NCBI RefSeq assembly: GCF_036924515.1
Contig: NZ_JAZHRR010000001.1
Location: forward strand, 6,109,001-6,173,000
Length of the DNA stretch: 64,000 nt
Reading direction: 5' to 3'
Source: Bradyrhizobium sp. AZCC 1610
GTDB lineage: Bacteria > Pseudomonadota > Alphaproteobacteria > Rhizobiales > Xanthobacteraceae
A model generated the notes under the pieces. The model saw only the letters and a program-made list of their open reading frames with translations. It searched no databases and was not told the DNA's origin. Within the stretch, counting starts at the first letter, position 1. Each line of letters opens with the position of its first letter. This document shows positions 17,005 to 28,895 of the stretch, one piece after another. A program made the position numbers and the translations under genes.

Positions 17005-17919
17005 ATGACCGAAGTTTCGCCTCCCGCTTTCGACGGCCATCGCGCGCTGCATTCGCCCAAGATCTCCTTCGAGTTCTTTCCGCCCAAGACGGAAGAGATG
17101 GAGCGCAGCCTGTGGGAGACCATCAACCGGCTGGCGCCGCTGACGCCGAATTTCGTGTCCGTGACCTATGGCGCCGGGGGTTCGACCCGCGAGCGCACCC
17201 ATTCGACCATCGCCCGCATCCTGAAAGAGACCCGCCTGATACCGGCGGCACATCTGACCTGCGTCGGGGCGCCGAAGGGCGAAATCGACGACGTGGTGGC
17301 GCGCTACCACGAGATCGGCGTCCGCCACATCGTGGCGCTGCGCGGCGATCCGACCACCGGCATCGGGACCGCCTACCATGCCCACCCGGACGGCTATCAG
17401 AGTTCGCCCGACCTGATCGAAGGCATCAAGAAGCGCTATCCCGATATCGAGATTTCGGTTTCGGCCTATCCCGAGAAGCATCCGGAGAGCCCGACCATCG
17501 ATGCCGACATCGACACGCTCAAGGCCAAAGTCGACGCCGGCGCGACGCGTGCCATCACGCAGGTGTTCTTCGATAACGACCTCTACTTCCGTTATCTCGA
17601 TCGCGTCCGCGCCCGCGGCATCGATATTCCGGTCGTCCCCGGCATCATGCCGATGCACAATTTCAAGCAGGCGCGCAGCTTCGTGACGCGCGCGGGCACG
17701 ACGGTGCCGGGTTGGCTGGCGGACAAGTTCGAAGGGCTCGACGACGATGCCGAGACCCGCAAGCTGGTTGCCGCCACCGTTGCGGCCGGCCAGGTGCAAA
17801 AGCTCGCCAAACACGGCGTCGATACCTTTCATTTCTACACCATGAACCGCGCGGACCTCGTGTTTGCGATCAGCCATCTATTGGGCATCCGTCCCAATGG
17901 CGCACAGAAAGCTGCCTGA
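17005..17919 (+). CDS. metF: methylenetetrahydrofolate reductase
   Basis: FAD enzyme reducing 5,10-methylene-THF to 5-methyl-THF, the methyl donor for MetH. From the ATG at 17005 the protein is 304 residues, the usual bacterial length. Motifs include S-F-E-F-F-P-P-K-T near the N-terminus (catalytic Glu), [18 protein letters not shown] and A-L-R-G-D-P. The frame is open to 16969, but the 17005 start has GTAAG and GTGGAG sequences just upstream and fits the family. The stop is 4 bases before metH, so both are one operon. Confidence 0.95.
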   Translation: MTEVSPPAFDGHRALHSPKISFEFFPPKTEEMERSLWETINRLAPLTPNFVSVTYGAGGSTRERTHSTIARILKETRLIPAAHLTCVGAPKGEIDDVVARYHEIGVRHIVALRGDPTTGIGTAYHAHPDGYQSSPDLIEGIKKRYPDIEISVSAYPEKHPESPTIDADIDTLKAKVDAGATRAITQVFFDNDLYFRYLDRVRARGIDIPVVPGIMPMHNFKQARSFVTRAGTTVPGWLADKFEGLDDDAETRKLVAATVAAGQVQKLAKHGVDTFHFYTMNRADLVFAISHLLGIRPNGAQKAA

Positions 17920-17923
17920 TCCG

Positions 17924-21808
<3,885 letters not shown>

Positions 21809-21810
21809 CT

Positions 21811-21886
21811 TGTCAGCACCGGGCTTGACCCGGTGATCCATCTCACGAAGATGGATGGATGCGCGGGTCAAGCCCACGCATGACGA
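21811..21886. repeat. intergenic palindromic repeat, family B
   Basis: An imperfect palindrome built from GGGCTTGACCCGG and GCGGGTCAAGCCC, with GATCCATC / GATGGATG inside. It is related to 23149-23239 and 28654-28764 and lies between metH and the broken isomerase gene. Confidence 0.75.
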
Positions 21887-21901
21887 GTGCGTGGAGCCCG
21901 C

Positions 21902-22316
21902 ATGAAATTCTTCTCCTTCTGGCGATCGCTGGCGAGTTTTCGCGTGCGCATCGCGCTCAATCTGAAAAACGTCCCTGTTGATGTCGTGTTCGTCGACCTC
22001 GACGCCAACGCGCATCGCGATCTCGAATATCGCCGCATCAATCCGCAGATGGCGCTGCCGGCGCTGGTCGAGGATGACGGCACCACGCTGTTCCAGTCGC
22101 TCGCCATCCTCGAATATCTCGACGAGAAATACCCCGCCCCGCCGCTGCATCTGCATGGTCGGCCACGTCACCGCCGCGCTGAACCAGCAGATCGACCTTG
22201 CGGCATGGCCGACGGTGATGCGCATTTTCGAAACCGCGATGGCGCTGCCGGCATTTGCAAGAGCGCATCCGCTGGCGCAGCCGGACACGCCGGAGGCGAT
22301 GCGGCCGAAGGCCTGA
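21902..22316 (+). pseudogene. broken maleylacetoacetate isomerase / zeta-class GST gene
   Basis: The first part (from ATG 21902, about 80 codons) reads as the N-terminal thioredoxin fold of a maleylacetoacetate isomerase (F-S-F-W-R-S-L-A-S-F-R-V-R-I-A-L-N and A-L-P-A-L-V-E-D). It stays similar up to Y-P-A-P-P-L. In the next frame, after about 22150, comes the C-terminal tail of the same family (P-T-V-M-R-I-F-E, A-L-P-A-F-A-R-A-H-P, then P-D-T-P-E-A). The central helical domain, including the usual S-x-A-D region, is missing. This is best explained by an internal deletion with a frameshift. A sequencing error alone cannot explain it, because about 100 residues are absent. Confidence 0.75.
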
Positions 22317-22496
22317 AAGCGAGGCTGGCCGCCCGGCGGCGCGAATCCCCGGACGCGCCGCACCCGGCCTGAAAAAAAACGCGAAAACAACCCCATGCAA
22401 AGTAGGATTGTGCCTGCGGCTCACGCTCGCGCGAGCGCAGCCGCCGCGGCAAGACGAAAGGCTCCGCGGTCGTGGCCCGGCCCGACCCCGCCGAGC

Positions 22497-23129
22497 TCAA
22501 TCGCCGCTCGGCGGCGCCAGCGGCTGCACGATTTCCTGGAACGGCGGCAGCGCCTCGCAAGCGGCCGAATGCGCCTTCAGCGCGGGATAGCGCGCGTCGA
22601 ACAGCGCCGGATGCGCCTCGCCGGTGAAGCGCAACACGCAACCAACCGCGATATCGGCATGGCCGATGCGCTCGCCGGACCAATACGGCGTCTTGACTGC
22701 CGCGCGCTCCTTTTCCAGCACCTCCAGCACGCCCGCGATCTGCGACTTGCAGCGCTCGACCCAGAGATCGAGTTGCTTCTCCTTCCGCAGCACGCGCTCG
22801 TACAGCAGGCTCACGCCCTTGTCGCCGAGCCCCATCGCCAGCGCGCAAATCCGCTGGTGCCGCCGTCGCGCTTCGCCGCTCCGCGCGATCATCGCCTTGT
22901 CGAGGCCGACGCGATCGTCGAGATAATCCAGGATCATCGCGCTCTCGATCAGTGCCTCGCCGCTATCAAGCACCAGCGTCGGCACCCGCCGCAGCGGATT
23001 ATATGGTGCGATCTTGTCGGCGTCGCCGAAGGTCGACCACGGCTTGTGCTCGAAGGCGAGACCATACAGCCGCATGGCGATGGCGACGCGGCGGACGAAG
23101 GGGGAGTCGTATTGGCCGATCAGGATCAT
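22497..23129 (-). CDS. glutathione S-transferase family protein
   Basis: Soluble GST, 210 residues, substrate unknown. The N-terminal thioredoxin fold (about 1-78) has I-G-Q-Y-D-S-P-F-V-R-R-V, where Ser takes the catalytic place, then R-R-V-P-T-L and the glutathione-binding E-S-A-M-I-L-D-Y-L. The C-terminal helical domain contains R-I-G-H-A-D-I-A-V-G-C. The ATG at 23129 matches the fold start; a GTG at 23147 is also in frame. The two GST-like loci at 21.9 and 22.5 kb are not close copies of each other. Confidence 0.88.
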   Translation of the reverse strand: MILIGQYDSPFVRRVAIAMRLYGLAFEHKPWSTFGDADKIAPYNPLRRVPTLVLDSGEALIESAMILDYLDDRVGLDKAMIARSGEARRRHQRICALAMGLGDKGVSLLYERVLRKEKQLDLWVERCKSQIAGVLEVLEKERAAVKTPYWSGERIGHADIAVGCVLRFTGEAHPALFDARYPALKAHSAACEALPPFQEIVQPLAPPSGD

Positions 23130-23148
23130 GGGGAATTCACTTTCCACT

Positions 23149-23239
23149 CGTCATGGCCGGGCTTGACCCGGCCATCCATCTACTTTGAAGTGATCATATT
23201 GAAGGCGGATGGATGCCCGGATCAAGTCCGGGCATGACG
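23149..23239. repeat. intergenic palindromic repeat, family B
   Basis: CGTCATGGCCGGGCTTGACC at the left is matched inversely by GATCAAGTCCGGGCATGACG at the right, with GGCCATCCATC / GGATGGATGCC inside. Same family as 21811-21886 and 28654-28764. Confidence 0.85.
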
Positions 23240-23252
23240 TTCTTAGCAAATC

Positions 23253-23678
23253 GTGAGCACCGATATGTGTCGCCCTCTCCTCTTCGCTCTCGCCTTCGTG
23301 ATCCTCAGCGCCACAGCCCACGCCCAATCCGGCCCCATTGGCTTCCAGTCGCCGTCCAAGAACATCGCCTGCCAGTATTTCGACTACGACAAGCAGAACA
23401 TCCTCCGCTGCGACATCGCCGCAATGGAAACCAAGCCGCGACGGTCCGCCGATTGCGAGCTCGATTACGGCGGCGCCTTCGAGGTGAACGCCAAGGGCCC
23501 CGCCATGCGCCTCTGCCACGGCGACACCGTGATGGACAAATCGCTGCCGGTGCTCGGTTACGGCGAGGCGTGGCAGCGCGGCGGGTTTACGTGCAAATCG
23601 GAGCCGACGGGCGTGACGTGCTTCAATACGGATCGTCGCGGGTTCTCGTTGGCAAAGGCGAGGCAGGAGATGTTTTGA
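23253..23678 (+). CDS. secreted DUF6636-type protein of unknown function
   Basis: About 141 residues. After a signal peptide ending A-H-A-Q the mature protein has the pattern F-Q-S-P-S-K-N-I-A-C, R-C-D-I, a G-x-A-x-R-L-C-H-G-D block, V-L-G-Y-G-E-A-W and G-F-T-C-K-S-E-P-T-G-V-T-C-F-N. That pattern fits DUF6636, with paired cysteines that probably form disulfides in the periplasm. The frame starts with GTG at 23253; an ATG at 23265 gives an equally good signal peptide. Its stop lies 3 bases from the convergent reverse transcriptase stop, which marks the edge of the AT-richer cassette. Confidence 0.75.
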   Translation: MSTDMCRPLLFALAFVILSATAHAQSGPIGFQSPSKNIACQYFDYDKQNILRCDIAAMETKPRRSADCELDYGGAFEVNAKGPAMRLCHGDTVMDKSLPVLGYGEAWQRGGFTCKSEPTGVTCFNTDRRGFSLAKARQEMF

Positions 23679-23681
23679 GGG

Positions 23682-25199
23682 TCAAGGAAGACTCGAGACA
23701 ATTTCGGCGATTACACCATTCACGCTCGATGCGTTCTTGAAATAGTTTAGCACATAGTTTCGTGACGCCTTCTTCTTCGCCCGAGAACCCACCGCCGCCG
23801 ACCAGGCGAGCCAATCCGATTTTCCTTCCTTGAGCTGCTCTTCCCTCAATTCGGGTAAGCCAAACCTCATTTCTGGAATTTCCAGAATTTTGGCTTTTGT
23901 TATGGGTGTTGCCCAAGAGTGGGTGTAGAGCTGGATCAACAAATCGCCAGCTGAACTCGTATTAAGCAGGTAATCTTCCAGCATCATACCCAGCCAAAAG
24001 AGCTGATATTCAGGAACAATCGACGTTCCCTTGAGGTAATCCAAAACCAGCTTGGCAAGACTCTCGCTATCGGAGATGTTTCGAGAGAATACGTAGACGT
24101 TTTTTGCTAAGTTTGGGAATTCCTTTAGAAGGTCACCAAATCTGGCGAGAACATCTGATGAATGCGCTCCCATCAATGCAAGGACAAGTTCAGCATCTTC
24201 CTCTTCTAAGTGAGGCTGAGCCAACATTTCTTTCAGCAAGGAGATTTCCTTCGGCGTAAGCGCTCGAATGATTTCCGTCTCTTCGATTTCGGCGTCGTAA
24301 CCTCTAACTATTAGCCGCCGTCGCTTTTTCAGGAGACCCTTTCTGACGGCAGACACCTTTTCCTCAACGTCAACACTCGCTTTCTCAATATTGATTGTTT
24401 TGGCTGGATTTACCGAAAGCCCTTTTTGACCCAACAGGTCTTGGATCATGTAAAAATCGGCCAGAAGATCCTCTCGGGAATCACTAAAAAGGGCAATATC
24501 ATCCATGAACCTGACTAGACGGGACGATTTGAGCCGATTTGAGTTATCAATGAATTTGAGAAAATCGTTGCCTATCATTTTGCTTGGATAGATTCCTTGT
24601 GGGAGACAATCCACACTCCGTCCTGAATTTATCTCTCGCAGAAATTTTCCAAGCAGCGCGGCATCATCGCCGGATGCACCTCTTTCATCAAACCAACTTA
24701 CTAAGTCATGATGATATATAGAGTTGAAATATGAGGCGACGTCAAAACTGATCCCAAACTTATATATCGTGCTATACTCATTTATGGCTCCGCGGAATGC
24801 TCTGTACGATGATGTCGCGTCCAGAGGTATGCCCTTCTCGAACCGATAACCGTAGCACTCCCTTTCTGAAGAGTGTGACTTTCGGAATAGCGCCCGGTTC
24901 CTAAAAACAAGGTCATATAAAAAAATTTCTGCAATTGGGTCGAGCTTGAACGTTCTTCGCAGGTGCCAACCTGCCTTCATTGCAAAAACTCGCTTCTGAG
25001 GAAGAAAAGACGGCCCAGATGAAGTGCTGACCGAAGTGGCGTCACCCTTGTGTCCGAATTCCAAGATTCTCTTGAAGCCGGCTTCCGCCAAGATCTTGTT
25101 GGTCCTCAGGGGGAAAAGCGTTCGCTGATAGTCTTCAAGAAAGAAACTTGCCGATGAATAGGTCGGTTTCTTAATGGCCAATTTAGTCATCTTGGCCAT
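23682..25199 (-). CDS. reverse transcriptase, unknown-group / DRT-like, with FMDD active site
   Basis: RNA-directed DNA polymerase of 505 residues, probably part of an anti-phage system. The RT core is clear: motif A S-F-D-V-A-S-Y-F-N-S-I-Y-H-H-D-L (Asp 153), motif B L-P-Q-G-I-Y-P-S-K-M-I-G-N-D (199-212), motif C R-F-M-D-D (Asp 233, 234) and motif D G-L-S-V-N-P-A-K-T (about 260-268). About 100 residues precede the palm. The last 230 residues are predicted helical by eye and match no domain I know. There is no maturase or endonuclease domain as in group II introns, and no retron-like upstream RNA gap. It follows the DUF6602 gene by 33 bases. Base composition is far below the neighbours (27 of 60 G+C in 24001-24060), pointing to transfer. 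The exact RT class cannot be assigned without a tree. Confidence 0.9.
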   Translation of the reverse strand: MAKMTKLAIKKPTYSSASFFLEDYQRTLFPLRTNKILAEAGFKRILEFGHKGDATSVSTSSGPSFLPQKRVFAMKAGWHLRRTFKLDPIAEIFLYDLVFRNRALFRKSHSSERECYGYRFEKGIPLDATSSYRAFRGAINEYSTIYKFGISFDVASYFNSIYHHDLVSWFDERGASGDDAALLGKFLREINSGRSVDCLPQGIYPSKMIGNDFLKFIDNSNRLKSSRLVRFMDDIALFSDSREDLLADFYMIQDLLGQKGLSVNPAKTINIEKASVDVEEKVSAVRKGLLKKRRRLIVRGYDAEIEETEIIRALTPKEISLLKEMLAQPHLEEEDAELVLALMGAHSSDVLARFGDLLKEFPNLAKNVYVFSRNISDSESLAKLVLDYLKGTSIVPEYQLFWLGMMLEDYLLNTSSAGDLLIQLYTHSWATPITKAKILEIPEMRFGLPELREEQLKEGKSDWLAWSAAVGSRAKKKASRNYVLNYFKNASSVNGVIAEIVSSLP

Positions 25200-25232
25200 T
25201 GGCCACCCTCGCTGAAATCTATCGCAGCAATA

Positions 25233-25997
25233 TTAATTGAGCTTCGACCAAGCTCTACTTGCATGCGCCATGTAACGATAGAATGGAGTCTCCGCCCGCC
25301 TGCCATTTTCTCGTTGGATGAAATTCAAAATTGAGAAATAGAAGTTGCTTATGGCGCCCCCGTGATCATCCTCCAATCGACCAACGTTCGCGGAGATATT
25401 CAGAAGGCCTCTGTTGAGTACATACACCGAATCGATCAAATGCTCGCTTCCGCAAATGGAGCGAATTCGTTCCGCCTCGCGCTTCATCCAATCCTTTTCC
25501 GATAAATCGGATCCGTAAGCAAAGAGACAATGATAGTAACGAGCGATATTCACCTTCTGCGGTGCGTCGCCAACGTCGACGCCCCCCAAAGTCCGATCAA
25601 ATGGCCTGAGCTGCCGAAGCTTCTTTGCAGCAATCACAGACTTCTCGATTTCATTCTTGCTAAGCGTTGTTTTTACCTCAACGCTGGCCAACAAGGCCTC
25701 TGCCGGCAAAATGCTCGACTGATCGGCGTTCAGCGCAAAATTGATGCTTTGATTGTAGAACATTAGATCGAGTTGCGGGCTGACGGAGCCCACCAGATCG
25801 ACGACCTCGCCCTCGACGACCGCGAAAGCTTTTGGAATCCGCTCTCTAAAGAATTGGCGCAACGATTCTTCTCGGCTGGTTCCTTTATTTCCCCGATGAA
25901 CGATAGAACTGCTTTTCTTGAGGGCTATTCCGAACTCCTCCACGGCCGCGCCGAACCGAGAATTCAAGAACGGCGATCTTGGCAATGGTCTTCCCAC
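25233..25997 (-). CDS. DUF6602 domain protein, putative PD-(D/E)XK nuclease partner of the RT
   Basis: 254 residues, no signal peptide or membrane helix. The central part resembles DUF6602: S-R-E-E-S-L-R-Q-F-F-R-E-R-I-P (about 41-55), G-E-V-V-D, S-P-Q-L-D-L-M-F-Y (Asp 77), and L-A-S-V-E-V-K-T (Glu 107, Lys 109). The spaced D and E-x-K residues with a preceding Glu fit the PD-(D/E)XK nuclease core, though catalysis is inferred. Start is GTG at 25997 with a strong GGGAGGGG ribosome site. It is the first gene of a two-gene operon with the reverse transcriptase and shares its low G+C. It may supply nuclease or sensor activity to the system. Confidence 0.75.
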   Translation of the reverse strand: MGRPLPRSPFLNSRFGAAVEEFGIALKKSSSIVHRGNKGTSREESLRQFFRERIPKAFAVVEGEVVDLVGSVSPQLDLMFYNQSINFALNADQSSILPAEALLASVEVKTTLSKNEIEKSVIAAKKLRQLRPFDRTLGGVDVGDAPQKVNIARYYHCLFAYGSDLSEKDWMKREAERIRSICGSEHLIDSVYVLNRGLLNISANVGRLEDDHGGAISNFYFSILNFIQRENGRRAETPFYRYMAHASRAWSKLN

Positions 25998-26077
25998 GTT
26001 TCCCCTCCCACGTTTACTTCAACTATTAGCTGTATTACGCACTACTTACGTGGGTCAAGCGGGTATGTAGGATTATA
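25998..26077 (-). promoter_or_regulatory. candidate promoter and leader of the RT cassette
   Basis: Minus-strand TATAAT (26077 to 26072) and TTGACC (26058 to 26053, followed after 17 bases by ATACAG) are two candidate promoter elements. CCCACGTTT is directly repeated on the plus strand at 25993-26001 and 26007-26015, and TACGTGGG is inverted at about 26047-26054; these may be an operator. The whole glpK-to-DUF6602 gap is only 113 bases, which limits any associated small RNA. Confidence 0.4.
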
Positions 26078-26110
26078 GATCCCAGGTGTTGCGGCGTTTT
26101 CGAGTTCTCT

Positions 26111-27616
26111 TCACCCCTCCCCCTCATCGCTCGCGAGCACGCCCTTCACTGCCCTCGCCCAGCCCGCCAGCTTTCGCTCCCGCGTCGCCTTGCTCATCGC
26201 CGGCTTGAAGCGATGCTCGAGCCGCCAGTTGTCGGCGAATTTTGCCGGCTCGGGATAGACGCCTGCATTCAACCCCGCGAGATAGGCGGCCCCTAACGCC
26301 GTGGTTTCCTGGATCATCGGGCGATCGACGGGAGCGTCGAGCAAGTCCGCAAGGCGCTGCATGGTCCAGTCCGACGCCGTCATACCGCCGTCGACGCGGA
26401 GCACGATGTTGGCGGCGGTCGCATCCGGCCAGTCGGCGCGCATTGCGGCCCAGAGGTCGAAGGTCTGGTAGCAGACGCTTTCCAGCGCGGCGTGCGCGAG
26501 TTCGGCGGGGCCGGTGTTGCGGGTGAGGCCGAACAGCGCGCCCCGCACCCGCGGATTCCAGTAGGGTGCGCCTAAGCCAACGAAGGCCGGCACCAGATAG
26601 ACGCTCTGCATGGAATCGGATTTGTCGGCGAGCGGGCCGGTTTCGGACGCCTGCTTGATGATGCCCAGCCCATCGCGCAGCCATTGCACAGCGCTTCCTG
26701 CGACGAAGATCGAACCTTCCAGCGCGTAGGTGCGCTTGCCGTTCAACTGATAGGCAATGGTCGTGAGCAGCTTGCTCTTCGAGGCGACCGGCGTGGCGCC
26801 GGTGTTGAGCAAAGCAAAACAGCCGGTGCCGTAGGTCGACTTGATCATGCCGGGCGTGAAACAGGCCTGGCCAATGGTCGCGGCCTGCTGGTCGCCAGCG
26901 ATGCCGGATATTGCGATCGGGCCGCCGAACAAGTCAGGCACGGATTCACCGAACTTGGCGGAGGAGTCCTTGACCTCGGGCAGCATCGAGCGGGGCACGC
27001 ACAGGATCTTCAGGAGTTCGTCGTCCCACTCGCCGGTATGGATGTTGAACAGCAGCGTGCGGCAAGCATTGGTGGCGTCGGTCGCGTGCACCTTGCCGCC
27101 GGTCAGCCGCCAGAGCAGGTAGCAATCGACGGTGCCGAACATCAGCTCGCCACGGCCAGCGCGTTCGCGCGCGCCCGGGACGTGGTCCAGGATCCAGGCG
27201 ACTTTGGTGCCGGAGAAATAGGGATCGATGATCAGGCCGGTCCTGGCCGAAATTGCCGGCTCGTGGCCTTCGGCCTTCAGCTTGGCGCAGATGTCGGCGG
27301 TGCGGCGGTCCTGCCAGACGATGGCGCGATGCACGGCCTGCCCCGTGGCGCGGTCCCACACCACTGTGGTCTCGCGCTGGTTGGTGATGCCGATCGCGGC
27401 GATGTCCTTTGCCGTCAGGCCGGCCTTTTCCAGCGCCTCGCGGCAGACCGTCACCGTCGAGGTCCAGATGTCCTCCGGCTCGTGCTCGACCCAGCCGGAT
27501 GCCGGGAAATGCTGCGGGAATTCCTGCTGCGCGGTCGCGGCGATGGAGATGTCGCTGCGGAACACCATGGCGCGCGAGGAGGTGGTGCCCTGATCGATGG
27601 CCAGCACAAAGGACAT
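26111..27616 (-). CDS. glpK: glycerol kinase
   Basis: Phosphorylates glycerol to glycerol 3-phosphate with ATP, in the cytosol. The 501-residue protein is of normal length, with [14 protein letters not shown] at the N-terminus, [33 protein letters not shown] and [10 protein letters not shown], all FGGY-family glycerol kinase blocks. It stands alone, without glpF or glpD next to it. The RT cassette lies immediately downstream. Confidence 0.96.
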   Translation of the reverse strand: MSFVLAIDQGTTSSRAMVFRSDISIAATAQQEFPQHFPASGWVEHEPEDIWTSTVTVCREALEKAGLTAKDIAAIGITNQRETTVVWDRATGQAVHRAIVWQDRRTADICAKLKAEGHEPAISARTGLIIDPYFSGTKVAWILDHVPGARERAGRGELMFGTVDCYLLWRLTGGKVHATDATNACRTLLFNIHTGEWDDELLKILCVPRSMLPEVKDSSAKFGESVPDLFGGPIAISGIAGDQQAATIGQACFTPGMIKSTYGTGCFALLNTGATPVASKSKLLTTIAYQLNGKRTYALEGSIFVAGSAVQWLRDGLGIIKQASETGPLADKSDSMQSVYLVPAFVGLGAPYWNPRVRGALFGLTRNTGPAELAHAALESVCYQTFDLWAAMRADWPDATAANIVLRVDGGMTASDWTMQRLADLLDAPVDRPMIQETTALGAAYLAGLNAGVYPEPAKFADNWRLEHRFKPAMSKATRERKLAGWARAVKGVLASDEGEG

Positions 27617-27710
27617 GACGTTGCTTCCCCGGGAAGTTTTGGTTGCGCAAGAGGCAAGCGGATTGGGAGGCGGAGGTCAATATCTCCGTCGTCGTCCCGG
27701 CCATCTCCGT

Positions 27711-27830
27711 CGTCGCCCCTGCGAAAGCAGGGGCCCACAACCACCGGCGATCATTTTGCGAAGAGTGTCTGCCATCTCGTTTCAATCGAGGGCGCAACGC
27801 GGTATGGGTCCCTGCGTTCGCAGGGACGAC
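27711..27830. repeat. intergenic palindromic repeat, family C
   Basis: GTCGCCCCTGCGAAAGCAGG at the left is matched inversely by CCTGCGTTCGCAGGGACGAC at the right. Each end is itself a small hairpin. It lies between glpK and the SDR gene. Confidence 0.8.
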
Positions 27831-27835
27831 AGGAG

Positions 27836-28609
27836 CTACACCGATGCTGTCGTCACGCCGCCATCGACCACGATGGTCTGGCCGGTCATGAAGGTCGACG
27901 CATCGGAGGCCAAATAGGCTACCGCGCCTGCGATTTCGTCTGGTTCGCCGATGCGGCGCAGCGGAGTCGTGGCGGTGCGGCGCTTGAGGTTATCGGGGTC
28001 TTCCCACAGTGCGCGGGCGAAATCGGTCTTGACCAGGCCAGGTGCCACGCAATTGATGCGGACGCCCTTCGGGCCCCATTCGCCGGCAAGGCTGCGGCAC
28101 AGCGCGAAATCTGCGGCCTTTGAGATGCCGTAGGCGCCGATCACGGTGGAACCGCGCAAGCCCCCGATGGAGGAGATGATCACCACCGAGCCGTTGCCGC
28201 GCTCCGCCATTTGCGGGATCGCGAGCGCGCAGAGCCAGATGTTGCTCTTGACGTTAGAGCCCATGATCTTGTCGAAGGCCTCGTCCTTGATGTCGAGCAG
28301 CGGGCCGTAATACGGGTTCACCGCGGCGTTGCAGACGAGGATGTCGACCTTGCCGTAGTGCTTCGTGGTGCCCGATATCAGCGCCTCGACTTCCTCGCGG
28401 CGCGAGATGTTGCAGGCAATGACATGGGCGTCGCCGCCGGCCTTTTTGATGCCGTCGGCGACCTCGTTGCAGGCGTCCGCCTTGCGGCTGGAGATCACGA
28501 CTTTTGCGCCGAGTTTTGCGAGCAGTTCGGCCGAAGAGCGTCCGATGCCGCGGCTGGAGCCGGTGATGATTGCGACCTTGCCGGTGAGATCGAACGGGGT
28601 GTTTTTCAC
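27836..28609 (-). CDS. SDR family oxidoreductase
   Basis: NAD(P)-dependent short-chain dehydrogenase/reductase, 257 residues. Rossmann motif G-S-S-R-G-I-G at about 17-23, the N-A-A-V motif, catalytic Ser in I-I-S-S-I-G-G and the Y-G-I-S-K pair (Tyr about 159), plus the C-terminal F-M-T-G-Q-T-I-V-V-D-G-G. It is the last gene of the minus-strand beta-oxidation group but is separated from the acyl-CoA dehydrogenase by two palindromic repeats. A 3-hydroxyacyl-CoA or related alcohol dehydrogenase role fits the context but cannot be proven by sequence. Confidence 0.88.
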   Translation of the reverse strand: MKNTPFDLTGKVAIITGSSRGIGRSSAELLAKLGAKVVISSRKADACNEVADGIKKAGGDAHVIACNISRREEVEALISGTTKHYGKVDILVCNAAVNPYYGPLLDIKDEAFDKIMGSNVKSNIWLCALAIPQMAERGNGSVVIISSIGGLRGSTVIGAYGISKAADFALCRSLAGEWGPKGVRINCVAPGLVKTDFARALWEDPDNLKRRTATTPLRRIGEPDEIAGAVAYLASDASTFMTGQTIVVDGGVTTASV

Positions 28610-28653
28610 TAGATGTGCTCCCTCTTTGTTGTTTTCGCTTGCCGTTCTCTATC

Positions 28654-28764
28654 CGTCATGGCCGGGCTTGACCCGGCCATCCACGACTTTCTTCGCCGCC
28701 AAGACGTGGATGCCCGGGACATCTAGCGCGAAGACGCGCTTCGCGCTTTTGCCCGGGCATGACG
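28654..28764. repeat. intergenic palindromic repeat, family B
   Basis: CGTCATGGCCGGGCTTGACC at the left and GCCCGGGCATGACG at the right, with GGCCATCCACG / CGTGGATGCCC inside and an extra GCGAAGACGCGCTTCGCGC hairpin. Longest copy of family B in the window. Confidence 0.85.
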
Positions 28765-28807
28765 ACTTTCGTGTAGCTGCAGTCGCGTGACTTACGGCGA
28801 TCAGCGT

Positions 28808-28885
28808 GTAGCCCGGATGGAGCGAAGCGCAATCCGGGGCAGTGTTAGAGTGGTCCCGGATTTCGCTTCGCTCCATCCGGGCTAC
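28808..28885. repeat. intergenic palindromic repeat, family D
   Basis: GTAGCCCGGATGGAGCGAAG and its inverse CTTCGCTCCATCCGGGCTAC form the two arms of a long near-perfect palindrome. The same element is at 61013-61100. It ends 10 bases before the acyl-CoA dehydrogenase stop and could act as a transcription or mRNA-stability element. Confidence 0.9.
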
Positions 28886-28895
28886 GGCGAAAGAC

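Noticed and set aside
23682..25199. Diversity-generating retroelement
   Set aside because: No accessory avd-type gene, no template/variable repeat pair and no target protein were seen nearby.
23682..26110. Retron or group II intron interpretation of the RT
   Set aside because: There is no msr/msd-sized RNA region next to the RT, no maturase or endonuclease domain and no intron ends. An FMDD box is also unusual for both.
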